Below, in pieces: positions 30,548-39,066 of a stretch of DNA of 43,848 nucleotides; the first letter of the stretch is position 1, and each line of letters begins with the position of its first letter. The position numbers and the translations under genes are program-made. The notes below the pieces were generated by a model, which worked only from the letters and a program-made list of their open reading frames with translations, had not been told where the DNA came from and made no database searches. This stretch comes from Candidatus Woesearchaeota archaeon CG10_big_fil_rev_8_21_14_0_10_37_12. GTDB lineage: Archaea > Nanobdellota > Nanobdellia > Woesearchaeales > ARS49. The stretch lies in contig PCYA01000017.1 of assembly GCA_002762795.1 (NCBI GenBank), positions 64,801 through 108,648 on the forward strand, written 5' to 3'.

Positions 30548-32190
30548 AATTCCTTACTCACATAAACTCCATCTTTTTTATAACCAAGTTTGTAATAATA
30601 CTCGCGCACACCAATACCACTGATTACGAGAATTTTCTTGCAACCAAATTCCTCGCGAGCAATTCTTTCTGCTTCTGCCATTAGTTTTTTGCCCATTCCT
30701 TTGTGTTGTACGTTTCCTTCTTCTCCGAGCGCAATTGCTTGTCCGTAAACGTGTAATTCTCTTATTGCTGCACTATTTGGTAGGACTTCTTTGCGATGAC
30801 TTTCTGGGATGATGCGTAGTCTGCAAAATCCTAGCAGCAAATCGTTTTTTGTGTCTTCAAATGATAAGAATATTTCTTTGCCGTGCGCGTCATAATCTTC
30901 GCGTAGTAATTTTACTTGTTCCCAACTGATTTGTTTATTGCGTGGTTCTCTGCACCGTATGCATCTGCATTTCATTCCTTTTTCTTTTAACTTTTTTTCA
31001 ACTAATTGGCGCATGTTTGTCATGTTTGGTCCTGCATCAATAACTGTGCTTGGTATGTCTCGTTGTACTCGCATAATTCTGCACCATTTTGGCATGTGTT
31101 TCTTTGCTTCAACAATGATTTCTGCTGCGTCGTCTGTTGTTAATGGAACATATTTGCCAGCTTTCCACATGCCGTAAAGTCCTGTTCCTTTCATGACGAC
31201 TGTTGGATAAATTTTGATTGCGTCTGGTTTGTAATTTTCGTTTTCAAATAATTCTTTGTAATCTTCAAGATCCATTTCTTTTGTCATCCCTGGCAAGCCG
31301 GGCATCATATGATATCCTATTTTTAAGAGGCTGTTTCGCATGAGTTTTGTTGCTTTGACTGCATCTTGTAATGTGTGCCCCCTGTGTGTTTTTTGCATGA
31401 CTTCTTCACGTAGTGCTTGTACTCCCATTTCTACGCGTGTTGTTCCTAAACGAAGCATGTCATCTATATGTTTTTCAAAACACCAGTCAGGTTTTGTTTC
31501 AATACATAATGCAACGCAGCGTATTTTTGTTGTTTCGTTGCGTTGTTGTTCTTTTTCTAATGTTGTTGCTCCTTTGATTGCAAGTTCTTTTTCTTGTATT
31601 TTCTTTTGTCGAGTATCGTTCCCTTTTTCTCCTGGCATTTCAAAAAATTTACAGAATTTATTTAAATTTAGTTCAGGTGTATAAAACAAATCTCCAAAAT
31701 CATTCATTGCTTTAAGCGCGTAAGTGATAAAATCTTCTTGATATTTCTCAGGCAATGCTGGGAAAGTTCCTCCTTGTACGATGACTTCTGTTTTGTCTGG
31801 GTGGTGTCCTGTTGCAACAAGTTGTTGTAATCTGTTGAACACGATCAAGTAAGGATCATAATTGTTCCTGATGCCTCGCATCGTGCTTGGTTCTTTGCCA
31901 GTGTAACTTTGTGGCACATTGCCAAATGCACTTCCTGGCCCTCCTGGGCAATAGACACATTTGCCGTGCGGGCACGCAAATGGTGCAGTCATTAATGCAA
32001 GTGGCGCTACTCCTGATTGTGTGCGCATGGGTTTTGTTTGTAATCTAATGCCTGTTTTAAGGTAAATATCTACATCTGTTGGTGCTTTTGGCAGGTGATA
32101 TTTTCGTGAAAGTTTTACTTTTAGTTTAGAAAGTTCTTCTCTTGTTTTTCCTTCTGCTTCCTGTTTAAAATCTGAGTAAAATTGTTCCAT
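30544..32190 (-). CDS. elp3: Elp3, tRNA U34 carboxymethyl-modification enzyme
   Basis: A 548-residue radical-SAM/acetyltransferase enzyme that installs the cm5 group at wobble uridine 34 of tRNAs. The iron-sulfur cluster motif is CPHGKCVYC (Cys73, Cys78, Cys81). Other archaeal/eukaryotic Elp3 marks are CPGGPGSAFG, the tRNA-contact GHTLQDAVKATKLM and MMPGLPGMTKEMDLEDY. The C-terminal lysine acetyltransferase domain (about 450-548) has LHVYGQAIALGEEGNVQHKG and GKKLMAEAERIA. In archaea Elp3 works without the rest of Elongator. A HAD-like gene overlaps its end. Confidence 0.95.
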   Translation of the reverse strand: MEQFYSDFKQEAEGKTREELSKLKVKLSRKYHLPKAPTDVDIYLKTGIRLQTKPMRTQSGVAPLALMTAPFACPHGKCVYCPGGPGSAFGNVPQSYTGKEPSTMRGIRNNYDPYLIVFNRLQQLVATGHHPDKTEVIVQGGTFPALPEKYQEDFITYALKAMNDFGDLFYTPELNLNKFCKFFEMPGEKGNDTRQKKIQEKELAIKGATTLEKEQQRNETTKIRCVALCIETKPDWCFEKHIDDMLRLGTTRVEMGVQALREEVMQKTHRGHTLQDAVKATKLMRNSLLKIGYHMMPGLPGMTKEMDLEDYKELFENENYKPDAIKIYPTVVMKGTGLYGMWKAGKYVPLTTDDAAEIIVEAKKHMPKWCRIMRVQRDIPSTVIDAGPNMTNMRQLVEKKLKEKGMKCRCIRCREPRNKQISWEQVKLLREDYDAHGKEIFLSFEDTKNDLLLGFCRLRIIPESHRKEVLPNSAAIRELHVYGQAIALGEEGNVQHKGMGKKLMAEAERIAREEFGCKKILVISGIGVREYYYKLGYKKDGVYVSKEL

Positions 32191-32264
32191 GGTGTTATTT
32201 TTAAAAGGAGGGTTTATAAGTCTTTTTGCAGGATTTATTCAGATGGTCTTAGTGATTAATTTGA

Positions 32265-32804
32265 TTATTTCTTTAGCGTTGCATACCTTATCTCATTAAT
32301 ATTTAAATTCGTTCCCGGTTCAATAATCACTTCCAATTTTACTTTCTCAGTTGTAAAAACAGTTCTGTCAAGTGAGCAACTTTCAATACACTGGTTTTGA
32401 AATACTTCTGGAACTGCAAGATAGTCATCTTCAACTGTTTCTATTTTGTTTATGGTTTTTCCTTGTGTTACAGCAAGTTCGTTTGTTGCAAGGCCCGTGA
32501 TGCTTGTCATGCTTCTGTCTCTTTTTTGTTTGTTCGAATATACTAACCATTTGTTTTGTCCTGCAACAAAGTACACGTTTACAAGTCCTGTGCCTTGTAC
32601 TTGTCCGCTTAAGCTTACTGCAAGTAATTTGCTAGGTGCAGTTTGCCAGGAAAGATCTAGTTGTTGGCTTTCATCCACAGTGATGTCAAGGTTTTGGTAG
32701 TGTGTTTCTGTTGCAACATATCCTGTGATGCTTGGTCTGCTGAACAACACAAAGACGACTATTGCAACAACTGTGATGCTGAGAATTATTCTATGTGTGT
32801 TCAT
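32265..32804 (-). CDS. Membrane-anchored extracellular protein, C-E-S-C domain
   Basis: A 179-residue protein with an N-terminal membrane anchor (MNTHRIILSITVVAIVVFVLF) and an extracellular beta domain. The domain pattern LLAVSLSGQVQGTGLVNVYF, later NQCIESCSLDR and a final LNINEIRY is repeated in the 33412-34275 protein (LTKLAVSGYWNGLGNVQIW, NHCIETCELP). The paired cysteines probably form a disulfide. It is the last gene in a run of four minus-strand envelope genes. Function unknown; a surface or glycan-binding role is plausible. Confidence 0.65.
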   Translation of the reverse strand: MNTHRIILSITVVAIVVFVLFSRPSITGYVATETHYQNLDITVDESQQLDLSWQTAPSKLLAVSLSGQVQGTGLVNVYFVAGQNKWLVYSNKQKRDRSMTSITGLATNELAVTQGKTINKIETVEDDYLAVPEVFQNQCIESCSLDRTVFTTEKVKLEVIIEPGTNLNINEIRYATLKK

Positions 32805-32818
32805 ATGTTCTAGTTATC

Positions 32819-33430
32819 TCATAGTTGCTTATAAATGTTCTCGATTTCTTCAAGCTCGGTACTGTCTGCTTCAGACGCTTCACTTTCTAATTTAGACTTG
32901 TTATTCTTTACTCTTAACTCTTCACTATCTTCTGTAAGTTCGTTGAAGTGTTGTGCTTGTTCTGTTGGAGGGGTTTCATCAAGCTGTTCTTCCTGAATTT
33001 TTTCTGTTGTTTGTTCCTCTTTCTTCTTTTTGAACGGAAAGAGGCAGGTTATTTTCTCGTAAAAACTTTTTGCTTTCTCTGTTGTTGTTGGTTCTGCTTC
33101 AACATGTAATGTGCCTGTTTCTTTCCATTTGCTTGCAGCTTCGTGTAAGTTTTGGATTATTGAATGATGTTCAAAGCCATCTTCTGTTTCTTGTTCCTCA
33201 GAAATTATTTCTTGTTCTTCTTCTGTTTCATATTTAGCTTCTTGTTTTTCAGCAGTTTCTGTATTTTCTAGTTTCTTATCTGCTAACTCAAACTTATCAC
33301 TTTCAACTTCTGACTGTAAACTGCTGACTGTTAATTCATTACGTTCTTCTTCTGGCTCTGCAACGATTTCTTTGAGCGTTTTTGTTAAGTCAGAAAAAAT
33401 GTTGTGTTGTTTTATTTTCTTTTTCGCCAT
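32819..33430 (-). CDS. Acidic low-complexity protein
   Basis: A 203-residue, Glu-rich, probably disordered or coiled-coil protein (TKTLKEIVAEPEEERNELTV; EEEQEIISEEQETEDGFEHH). A basic stretch, FPFKKKKEEQ, stands near residue 135. It overlaps the stop of the upstream membrane gene by 19 bases, a tight coupling that suggests the two products work together, perhaps at the cytoplasmic face. No membrane segment and no known domain. Confidence 0.55.
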   Translation of the reverse strand: MAKKKIKQHNIFSDLTKTLKEIVAEPEEERNELTVSSLQSEVESDKFELADKKLENTETAEKQEAKYETEEEQEIISEEQETEDGFEHHSIIQNLHEAASKWKETGTLHVEAEPTTTEKAKSFYEKITCLFPFKKKKEEQTTEKIQEEQLDETPPTEQAQHFNELTEDSEELRVKNNKSKLESEASEADSTELEEIENIYKQL

Positions 33431-34275
33431 TTCTTTTCAACTTCTTCGAGGTCATTCCAAATGTTTACGTGAGTAGTTTGTTGTACAGGTAATGTTGATT
33501 TTTGAGAAGTAACAAGTTTTTCCTGAATAGAGTTAAGAGCGTTATGTTGTTTTATTTCTATTGCTGCAACAACGAAAAGAACAATTAAGCTTAAAGCTGA
33601 TAAAATGCTTGCACTCTGTTTTACGAGTGTTGTTGCTGCTCCAGTAGGTGCTGCCATGTTAAAACTAAACAATATGCCGAGCACAACAAATGAGCTGATG
33701 AATAATATTGCGAATGCTTTTTTTGTGCCGATGTTTGGACTTTTGTGATGAAGCACGTGTGCTCCTATGATTGTTATTGCAAGTAGTAATGCTGCAAGGA
33801 ATAGTGTGTGGTCTGGAGAGTTTGTTTGTTGGTTTTTGCATCCTGGGCAGACAGCAAGTCCTGTTGGGTTTGTTGGTTTTGTCACATGATATGTGTTTAT
33901 GTGTAGTGTTGCTGGTCCTGATGGGTGGATTGTTAACATATTTACATTGCTGATTGGCAGTTCACAGGTTTCTATGCAGTGATTATAAAATGGAATTCCG
34001 TATCCAACAGATGGTAAATTGTTTGTATCAAATGCAAGATAATTTTTTTCTTGTGTGTGCATCCAGATTTGCACGTTTCCAAGTCCGTTCCAGTAGCCAG
34101 AGACTGCGAGTTTTGTGAGTTGCGTGTTAACAGGTATTATTCTGGGCGAGTTTACGAATGTGTTTGTTGGCTGATTAATTTCTTGGATGGTTATTGTTTC
34201 TGATTTGATAGCGCTTGCTGTGAGAATTAGTGTAAGTATTATTGTTGTTAGTATCACCCCTTTTGTCCAGTTCAT
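33412..34275 (-). CDS. Membrane protein with extracellular C-E-T-C domain
   Basis: A 287-residue protein. A signal sequence (NWTKGVILTTIILTLILTAS) is followed by an extracellular beta domain of about 110 residues with LAVSGYWNGLGNVQIWM and HCIETCELPISNV, homologous in pattern to the 32265-32804 protein. Then come CPGCKNQQ and three membrane helices (about 152-170, 180-200 and 215-240), and a cytoplasmic tail ending EEVEKKWRKRK. Its ATG overlaps the stop of the upstream gene by four bases. Function unknown; a surface sensor or assembly factor is conceivable. Confidence 0.65.
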   Translation of the reverse strand: MNWTKGVILTTIILTLILTASAIKSETITIQEINQPTNTFVNSPRIIPVNTQLTKLAVSGYWNGLGNVQIWMHTQEKNYLAFDTNNLPSVGYGIPFYNHCIETCELPISNVNMLTIHPSGPATLHINTYHVTKPTNPTGLAVCPGCKNQQTNSPDHTLFLAALLLAITIIGAHVLHHKSPNIGTKKAFAILFISSFVVLGILFSFNMAAPTGAATTLVKQSASILSALSLIVLFVVAAIEIKQHNALNSIQEKLVTSQKSTLPVQQTTHVNIWNDLEEVEKKWRKRK

Positions 34276-34829
34276 TGTACGATTGTTTTGATTAACTCAA
34301 AGTATAAGTTGTTTTTTTCTTCGCAGACATTGTTGCAGTCTACGATTGCTTGCCATGCTTTTTCTGCTTTTCTGTTTGTTGTTTGTTCTATTTGTGTGTT
34401 TGCAATACTCATCGATTTGGAAAAATCTAGTACTTTTTCTTCGTTGCCCCAGTATTTTGCTGTTGCAATTAAGTTAATTAGTAATCTGCTTTGTGGTATG
34501 TCTGGTTCAAATGCAGATGTTATGATTAAGATCATGTCAAGGTATGCTTCATCTGGGCAAGCGGTTGGCATGCAATCCATCATGCGTTCCCATTGATTAA
34601 TGACTTCTTCACTGTCTGATTCTATTACAAGATCATCTAATTTTGTGATCAGGTTTGCTTTTTGCAATGATGTTTCTGCGTTTCGTAAGTCAACAGTTAT
34701 TGTGATGAGTTCATTAACAGGTGGTTCTTTTATGAGTACTTTCACGAGAATGATTGCAACAGCAACAATGATAATGATGCCAACAATGGAAGCAACAATG
34801 CTGCCAATGCCACGAGACTCTTTTTTCAT
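34272..34829 (-). CDS. Membrane-anchored helical protein
   Basis: A 185-residue protein with one membrane helix (IVASIVGIIIIVAVAIILVK, about 9-28) and an extracytoplasmic helical domain. Two Cys pairs occur in similar contexts, MDCMPTACPDEAYLDMILI and VDCNNVCEEKNNLYFELIK, so the domain may be an internal duplication. The start is ATG at 34829 because a TATA box stands 20-31 bases upstream; the longer frame to 34874 would start upstream of the promoter. It is the first gene of the envelope run. Confidence 0.65.
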   Translation of the reverse strand: MKKESRGIGSIVASIVGIIIIVAVAIILVKVLIKEPPVNELITITVDLRNAETSLQKANLITKLDDLVIESDSEEVINQWERMMDCMPTACPDEAYLDMILIITSAFEPDIPQSRLLINLIATAKYWGNEEKVLDFSKSMSIANTQIEQTTNRKAEKAWQAIVDCNNVCEEKNNLYFELIKTIVQ

Positions 34830-34848
34830 AAGAAAGTAAAATACAATA

Positions 34849-34860
34849 CTATATTTAAAG
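34849..34860 (-). promoter_or_regulatory. TATA box for the envelope gene run
   Basis: On the minus strand CTTTAAATATAG stands 20-31 bases before the ATG at 34829, so transcription should begin at or very near the start codon. It fixes the start of the gene and separates the envelope run (34829 down to 32265) from rpl11. Confidence 0.5.
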
Positions 34861-34874
34861 CTTTTTGGAAGCAA

Positions 34875-35624
34875 TTACTTTTTCTTTCCTGCATCTTTAG
34901 CAGGTGCTGCTCCTTTGGCTGCTGTTGCTGCAGTTTCTGCAGGCAGTAGTGGTTCGTAGATTGTTGCAGGTACTTTTGCTTCGATGAGTTTTGCTTTGAG
35001 AACTCCCCTTGTTTGTCCTGCGTTTTGTTCAATGATTGCTTTTGCTTGTGCTTCGTATGCTGCTTTTCTCTTTTCAATGTCTGCTGTGAGGGCTTTTTTC
35101 TTTGTTTCTAGTTCTTTCTTTGCTTCTTCGCTTAATTCTGTTCTTCCTGATTTGATTGCTTCATCGAACATTCCAGAGTCAATATCTGTTATTGATTCTA
35201 TTGCTCGTTTTCCTTCTATCATTACACCCATGCTGTTGCATGTTCCTGCTATTTCTTTTACTCGTGCGAACATATCTTTGCCGAATAGGTTGTCTTGTTT
35301 CATTTTGGCAATTTTAATGACTTGTTCTATTTTGATATCTGCTACTAAGTCTGTTTTGACGCTTCCGCTTCCTTTTTCTATGTGAGCTTCTTGTTTGATT
35401 AGTGCGCTTGCCGGTGGCGTTCCTACAGTAATTTCAATATTTTTGTTTTCATCTACGATGATTTTGACAGGTACTTGTACTCCTTTGAAATCTGCTGTTT
35501 TTTTGTTGATGTCTGCTATGACTTGGCCTATGTTTATGCCTAATGGTCCAAGAGCTGGGCCTAATGGGGGTGCTGCTGAGGCTTTTCCGCCTTCTACTAA
35601 TGCATCAACAATTTGCTTTGCCAT
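34875..35624 (-). CDS. rpl11: Ribosomal protein uL11 with long C-terminal extension
   Basis: A 249-residue protein whose first 160 residues are a normal archaeal uL11: GGKASAAPPLGPALGPLGIN, then GTPPASALIKQEA and GTCNSMGVMIEGK. uL11 organises the GTPase-associated rRNA centre and the stalk base. The usual archaeal length is about 160, so about 85-90 residues are extra: a charged helical segment (LSEEAKKELETKKKALTADI; KRKAAYEAQAKAIIEQ), then KVPATIYEPLLPA and an Ala/Lys tail. It follows spt5 by 23 bases, as in many archaea, but rpl1 is not next. Confidence 0.95.
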   Translation of the reverse strand: MAKQIVDALVEGGKASAAPPLGPALGPLGINIGQVIADINKKTADFKGVQVPVKIIVDENKNIEITVGTPPASALIKQEAHIEKGSGSVKTDLVADIKIEQVIKIAKMKQDNLFGKDMFARVKEIAGTCNSMGVMIEGKRAIESITDIDSGMFDEAIKSGRTELSEEAKKELETKKKALTADIEKRKAAYEAQAKAIIEQNAGQTRGVLKAKLIEAKVPATIYEPLLPAETAATAAKGAAPAKDAGKKK

Positions 35625-35647
35625 GTTTTTTATCCCCTAAGTACTAT

Positions 35648-36250
35648 TTAAAAAGCTTTCTCCTCTGCAGGTTGTTCTTCTTTTTCTCGTCTGATGACTT
35701 TTACCGCGTCCATTTTTACAGTGATTGGAATTGGTACTGCTGCTCCGAGCAACTCAACTACTACTTCTTCTTTGCCTTGGTCTATTCTTGTTACTTTTGC
35801 TTCTTCGCGTTTGAACGGTCCGCTGATAATTTCTACAATATCATTCTTTTTGATGTTCATTTCGCGTTTGACTTGTTCCAGCATATGTTCTATTTCTTTG
35901 TATTGTATTTCATTTTGCAGGACTCCTCGTGCATATGGCACGTTAAAACCTGCTTGTTCTGCGCTTTGTCTGTTTGCTGCTTCGACAAAAATGTAGCCTC
36001 TTAGACCGTGTGGTCTGATGATCGCGTACACTGGCAGTTTCTTTTTTCTGATATTGCTTGATAAGAAATCCATGACTTGGTCTTCTCTGTTTGCTGTTGT
36101 TCGTAATGCAAAAATGTGTGTTGTTAATGCGTCTTCTGCTTTTTTCTCTTCTTGTTTTTCTTCTTTTTTTGTTTCTTTAACGATGTCTTCTTTTTGCATA
36201 GCACCTGCTATTTGTGGTACTGTTAATCCTTGTTTTTCTTCATCTGCCAT
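35648..36250 (-). CDS. spt5: Transcription elongation factor Spt5
   Basis: A 200-residue Spt5 (NusG homologue), which binds the RNA polymerase clamp and promotes processive elongation. After an acidic and Lys-rich N-terminus (1-42) the NGN domain follows (HIFALRTTANREDQVMDFLS; GYIFVEAANRQSAEQAGF), then a KOW domain (KKNDIVEIISGPFKREEAKV). The N-terminal extension of about 40 residues is unusual, as archaeal Spt5 is often near 150. It heads the spt5-rpl11 unit, and repeat E4 stands directly before its start. Confidence 0.93.
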   Translation of the reverse strand: MADEEKQGLTVPQIAGAMQKEDIVKETKKEEKQEEKKAEDALTTHIFALRTTANREDQVMDFLSSNIRKKKLPVYAIIRPHGLRGYIFVEAANRQSAEQAGFNVPYARGVLQNEIQYKEIEHMLEQVKREMNIKKNDIVEIISGPFKREEAKVTRIDQGKEEVVVELLGAAVPIPITVKMDAVKVIRREKEEQPAEEKAF

Positions 36251-36264
36251 TTTGCTATTCTTTA

Positions 36265-36512
36265 TTTGTTATGATGCCCAGCTCCTTGGGGCGGTTGGGT
36301 TCGTCTTTGTTTTTCTTGCGATCGATGGGGTATCATAACTTTAAACCCGAGAAAATTTGAAAAATTTTCTGGGCACAACAAAATTTTCAATTTTGTGTGC
36401 AGGAAATCACCATGATTTCCTTGCACAGAAATGCTTTGCATTTCTTGTGAATACAAAGAAAAGCAAAGCTTTTCTTGTACCCCACCGCTTGCGGTGGTTG
36501 GGATTTTTATTT
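36265..36512 (+). repeat. E4 repeat, long copy with hairpin ladder
   Basis: The left block (GTTATGATGC to GGTATCATAAC) and the right block (CACCGCTTGCGGTGG, then TTGGGATTTTTA) match the short copy at 24442-24558. Between them this copy has about 130 extra bases made of five hairpins. It separates secE from spt5, genes usually adjacent, and covers the expected promoter region of spt5. No transposase or protein is encoded. Confidence 0.65.
36346..36480. repeat. Ladder of five tandem hairpins
   Basis: Five hairpins stand head to tail: AGAAAATTT-GAA-AAATTTTCT (36350-36370), CAAAATT-TTC-AATTTTG, GGAAATCA-CCA-TGATTTCC, GAAATGC-TTT-GCATTTC and AGAAAAGC-AAA-GCTTTTCT. Each has a 7-9 bp stem and a three-base loop, and most are closed by a 3-5 bp outer stem (GCACA/TGTGC, TGCA/TGCA, CACA/TGTG, TACA/TGTA) with one bulged base. 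The sequences differ, the geometry does not. Neighbouring outer stems share junction bases, so they compete. Confidence 0.7.
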
Positions 36513-36645
36513 CCCGAAATGGAAGATACTCAGAAGTTTTAATTTCTGAAGGTCTGCCATTGTAATGTTTTCTTCACAGTAAGTCTTTTTTTCATGTTCT
36601 GAGAAGAATGAAAGTAAGAATCAAGTAGTCCTTTTTAAAGGTTTC

Positions 36646-36696
36646 TGTCAAGAACCGCTGGTGTTGAGCACAGCAGTACGGTGACCAATGGCTTCC
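36646..36696 (-). mobile_element. E1 element, partial copy D (right hairpin only)
   Basis: A 51-bp piece equivalent to the right hairpin of E1, ending on the minus strand in CAGCGGTTCTTGACA. The loop (GTTGAGCACAGCAGTACGGT on the plus strand) is closest to copy A but inverted relative to the terminus. Stem mismatches show decay. It lies just after the secE stop. Confidence 0.55.
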
Positions 36697-36703
36697 AACG
36701 TGT

Positions 36704-37042
36704 TTAAAAAAGTAGTTCTTTGATGAAGTACACAATAAAGCCAATAAATCCGATTAAAGCCATTCCTGCCGCGCTTATTTTTACTATGGTTTTGTATTCT
36801 TCTTTGTCTGGTTTTTTTGTAACTCTTAAAACGCGCAGACATTCTTTGCTGAATTGTTTTAATCGTTCCCATCCTGCAGGTATTTTTTCTCTTAATCCTG
36901 AACCGATTCGTTGTGTTTGTTGCACGAGTTTGTTCGGGACTTCTGCTTGTGGTATTTCTGGTTCTGTGCTCTGAGTTTCTTCTAGTACTGGTTCATAATT
37001 CTTGTTAGAATTGTGTTCTTGCTCGTGTTTATCCTCAGCCAT
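36704..37042 (-). CDS. secE: Preprotein translocase subunit SecE/Sec61-gamma
   Basis: A 112-residue protein. After a polar, disordered N-terminus of about 45 residues comes the amphipathic helix of SecE, GWERLKQFSKECLRVLRVTK, the conserved KPDKEEY and one membrane helix (AAGMALIGFIGFIVYFI) at the C-terminus. It is a core part of the SecYEG channel. It follows ftsZ, a common archaeal arrangement. Archaeal SecE is usually near 60 residues, so the N-terminal extension is long. Confidence 0.93.
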   Translation of the reverse strand: MAEDKHEQEHNSNKNYEPVLEETQSTEPEIPQAEVPNKLVQQTQRIGSGLREKIPAGWERLKQFSKECLRVLRVTKKPDKEEYKTIVKISAAGMALIGFIGFIVYFIKELLF

Positions 37043-37077
37043 TTTGTTAGTTCACGAGGCGGGGTTTATTAAGTTTA

Positions 37078-38202
37078 CTAGTATTCCACAAAATCTATGC
37101 CTAATTCTGTGGATAATTCTTCTTTGGTTGCTTTTGATAAGCTTCTTCCTCTGCCGAAGATTTGTGGTGATTTAACGCCTGTTACGATAAGCATTGTTTT
37201 TATTGTGCTTCCTAAATCCTCATAAATTTGTGCGCCCCAGATTATTTTGGCATCATCTGATAATTTTTCTGAAACTGCTTCTACAACTTTTCGTGCTTCG
37301 TTTAGTGTCATGTCTTTGCTTCCTGCAACGTTAATCAATGCTCCTGTTGCGCCTGATATGTCAACATCCAAGAGAGGGTTGTTGATTGCTTTTTCTACAC
37401 TTTCAATTGCTCGGTTTTCTGAGTCTGATTCTCCTACTCCAATCAAAGATACTCCGCCGTTTTTCATAACTGCGCGTATGTCTGCAAAGTCTAAATTCAC
37501 AAGTCCTGTTTTTGTTACAAGTTCGGCTATTCCTTTGACTGCGTTTGTTAGGATTTCATCTGCTACTTTGAATGCAGTGTGTAATGGTAAGTCTGGTGCT
37601 AATTCCAGTAATTGGTCGTTTGGCACAACGATTAGTGTGTCAACATTTGCTTGTAATTTTTCTAAACCGATGACTGCGTTTTCGTATCTTTTGTTGCCTT
37701 CCATTGTGAATGGCATTGTTACTATTCCTACTGTTAATGCTCCATTTTTTTTGGCTATTTCTGCTACTACTGGTGCGCTTCCTGTTCCTGTTCCTCCTCC
37801 TAAACCGCAGGTGACAAAGACCATGTCTGCACCAGAAAGCGATTGTTTGATGTCGTGTTCATTTTCCCTTGCTGCTGCTTCGCCGACTTTTGGGTCGCTT
37901 CCCGCGCCCATTCCTTTTGTTGTTTCTCTGCCAATCAAAATTTTCTTATCAGCATTTGTGTAAAGCAGGTCTTGTGCGTCTGTGTTAATGCCGATTGTTT
38001 CTGCTCCGTGTACGCCTACTTCTGTAATTCTGTTGATTGTGTTTTTTCCACCGCCTCCGCATCCTATTACTTTGATGCTTGCGCGTTGTTTTGCAAGAAT
38101 TTGCTCAAGCTCAGCGTCTATTTCGTGGTGTTTTCTTGGCGCTTGAGCTGTTGGTTGCGGTCTTGGTACATCTATATTTTCAGATCGTCTAATAAAATCC
38201 AT
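37078..38202 (-). CDS. ftsZ: Cell division protein FtsZ
   Basis: A 374-residue tubulin-family GTPase that forms the division ring. [17 protein letters not shown] (43-59) and the tubulin signature [11 protein letters not shown] (135-145) bind [14 protein letters not shown] is the T7 loop that triggers hydrolysis in the next subunit. The N-terminal 40 residues are polar and extended, and the C-terminus is short without an obvious FtsA-binding peptide. It is upstream of secE in the same direction. Confidence 0.96.
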   Translation of the reverse strand: MDFIRRSENIDVPRPQPTAQAPRKHHEIDAELEQILAKQRASIKVIGCGGGGKNTINRITEVGVHGAETIGINTDAQDLLYTNADKKILIGRETTKGMGAGSDPKVGEAAARENEHDIKQSLSGADMVFVTCGLGGGTGTGSAPVVAEIAKKNGALTVGIVTMPFTMEGNKRYENAVIGLEKLQANVDTLIVVPNDQLLELAPDLPLHTAFKVADEILTNAVKGIAELVTKTGLVNLDFADIRAVMKNGGVSLIGVGESDSENRAIESVEKAINNPLLDVDISGATGALINVAGSKDMTLNEARKVVEAVSEKLSDDAKIIWGAQIYEDLGSTIKTMLIVTGVKSPQIFGRGRSLSKATKEELSTELGIDFVEY

Positions 38203-38314
38203 ATCCTGTTCACCTTTTTGCTGTTTTTATAATTAAAGATTGTTATTTAAACATTACGAGACAATATCATATAGGTTAAGAACTGAGTATTTGAGCTAAG
38301 GATTTAACAAAAAA

Positions 38315-39019
38315 TTAATTTTCTTTATTTGCGTTCTCTTTACTTTTTTTCGTCAGGTCTATTTTCTTTTCGCTTTTGTTTTCTTTTGCTGTTATTTCCA
38401 CTTCTATTTTTGCGAGTTCACTTATTTTTTTACCAAGTTGTTTGCTTATTTGCTCTGGAATTTTTCCTGGCAGTTCAACGATTGCTTTGTTGCCCGTTAT
38501 TTTTGTGTCGATGTTTATGCTTAACAAAGTTCGGAACAAAGAATCTATTTGTTCTTTTTTATCCTCTATAATTCTATTTAGTTTAATGTCGTAAACAAGT
38601 TCTTTGCCGGCTAATGGGTGGTTAAAGTCGAGAATAATTCTGCCGCCGCTTGCGCTTTTGACAGTTGCAACGTGGCCGTCAATATTCAATCGCAGTCCTG
38701 GTACTGGCTTGATATTTTGTTCTTTAAACTTGCTAATTGGAAGGATTTTTACAAGTTCTGGGTTTTTCTTTCCGAATGCTTGCTCTGGCGTTAGATCGAC
38801 AGTGTGCTTACCCAAGTCTTTCCCTTCAATAAAAGAATCTATGCCTGGAAGAATATGTTGTTCGCCAACGCAGATGATAATTGGTTTGTATTCTGCTTTT
38901 TCTGCAAAGATGTTTGCTTTTTTGGCTTCTTCTTTGTTTGTTGTGTCGAATACTTCTCCAGAGTCTTTGAGTTTGCCTGTGTATTCTATTTCTACAAAAT
39001 CGCCTTTTTTAACTGTCAT
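38315..39019 (-). CDS. FKBP-type peptidyl-prolyl isomerase, SlyD-like
   Basis: A 234-residue long-type archaeal FKBP. The FKBP core (VKKGDFVEIEYTGKLKDSGE; ILPGIDSFIEGKDLGKH) is split by an IF domain (AFGKKNPELVKILPISKF; HVATVKSASGGRIILDFNHPL) that gives chaperone activity. A C-terminal domain of about 85 residues ends in a Lys/Asn-rich tail. No signal peptide, so cytoplasmic. It lies upstream of ftsZ on the same strand with about 110 bases between. Confidence 0.92.
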   Translation of the reverse strand: MTVKKGDFVEIEYTGKLKDSGEVFDTTNKEEAKKANIFAEKAEYKPIIICVGEQHILPGIDSFIEGKDLGKHTVDLTPEQAFGKKNPELVKILPISKFKEQNIKPVPGLRLNIDGHVATVKSASGGRIILDFNHPLAGKELVYDIKLNRIIEDKKEQIDSLFRTLLSINIDTKITGNKAIVELPGKIPEQISKQLGKKISELAKIEVEITAKENKSEKKIDLTKKSKENANKEN

Positions 39020-39066
39020 TCTTTTTCGAGAATAGGGATTGTTTTTAAAACTTTGGGGTTTTGTTC

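Noticed and set aside
36346-36480. CRISPR array
   Set aside because: The repeated unit is a structure, not a sequence; units are about 25 bases with no conserved repeat and no cas genes nearby.
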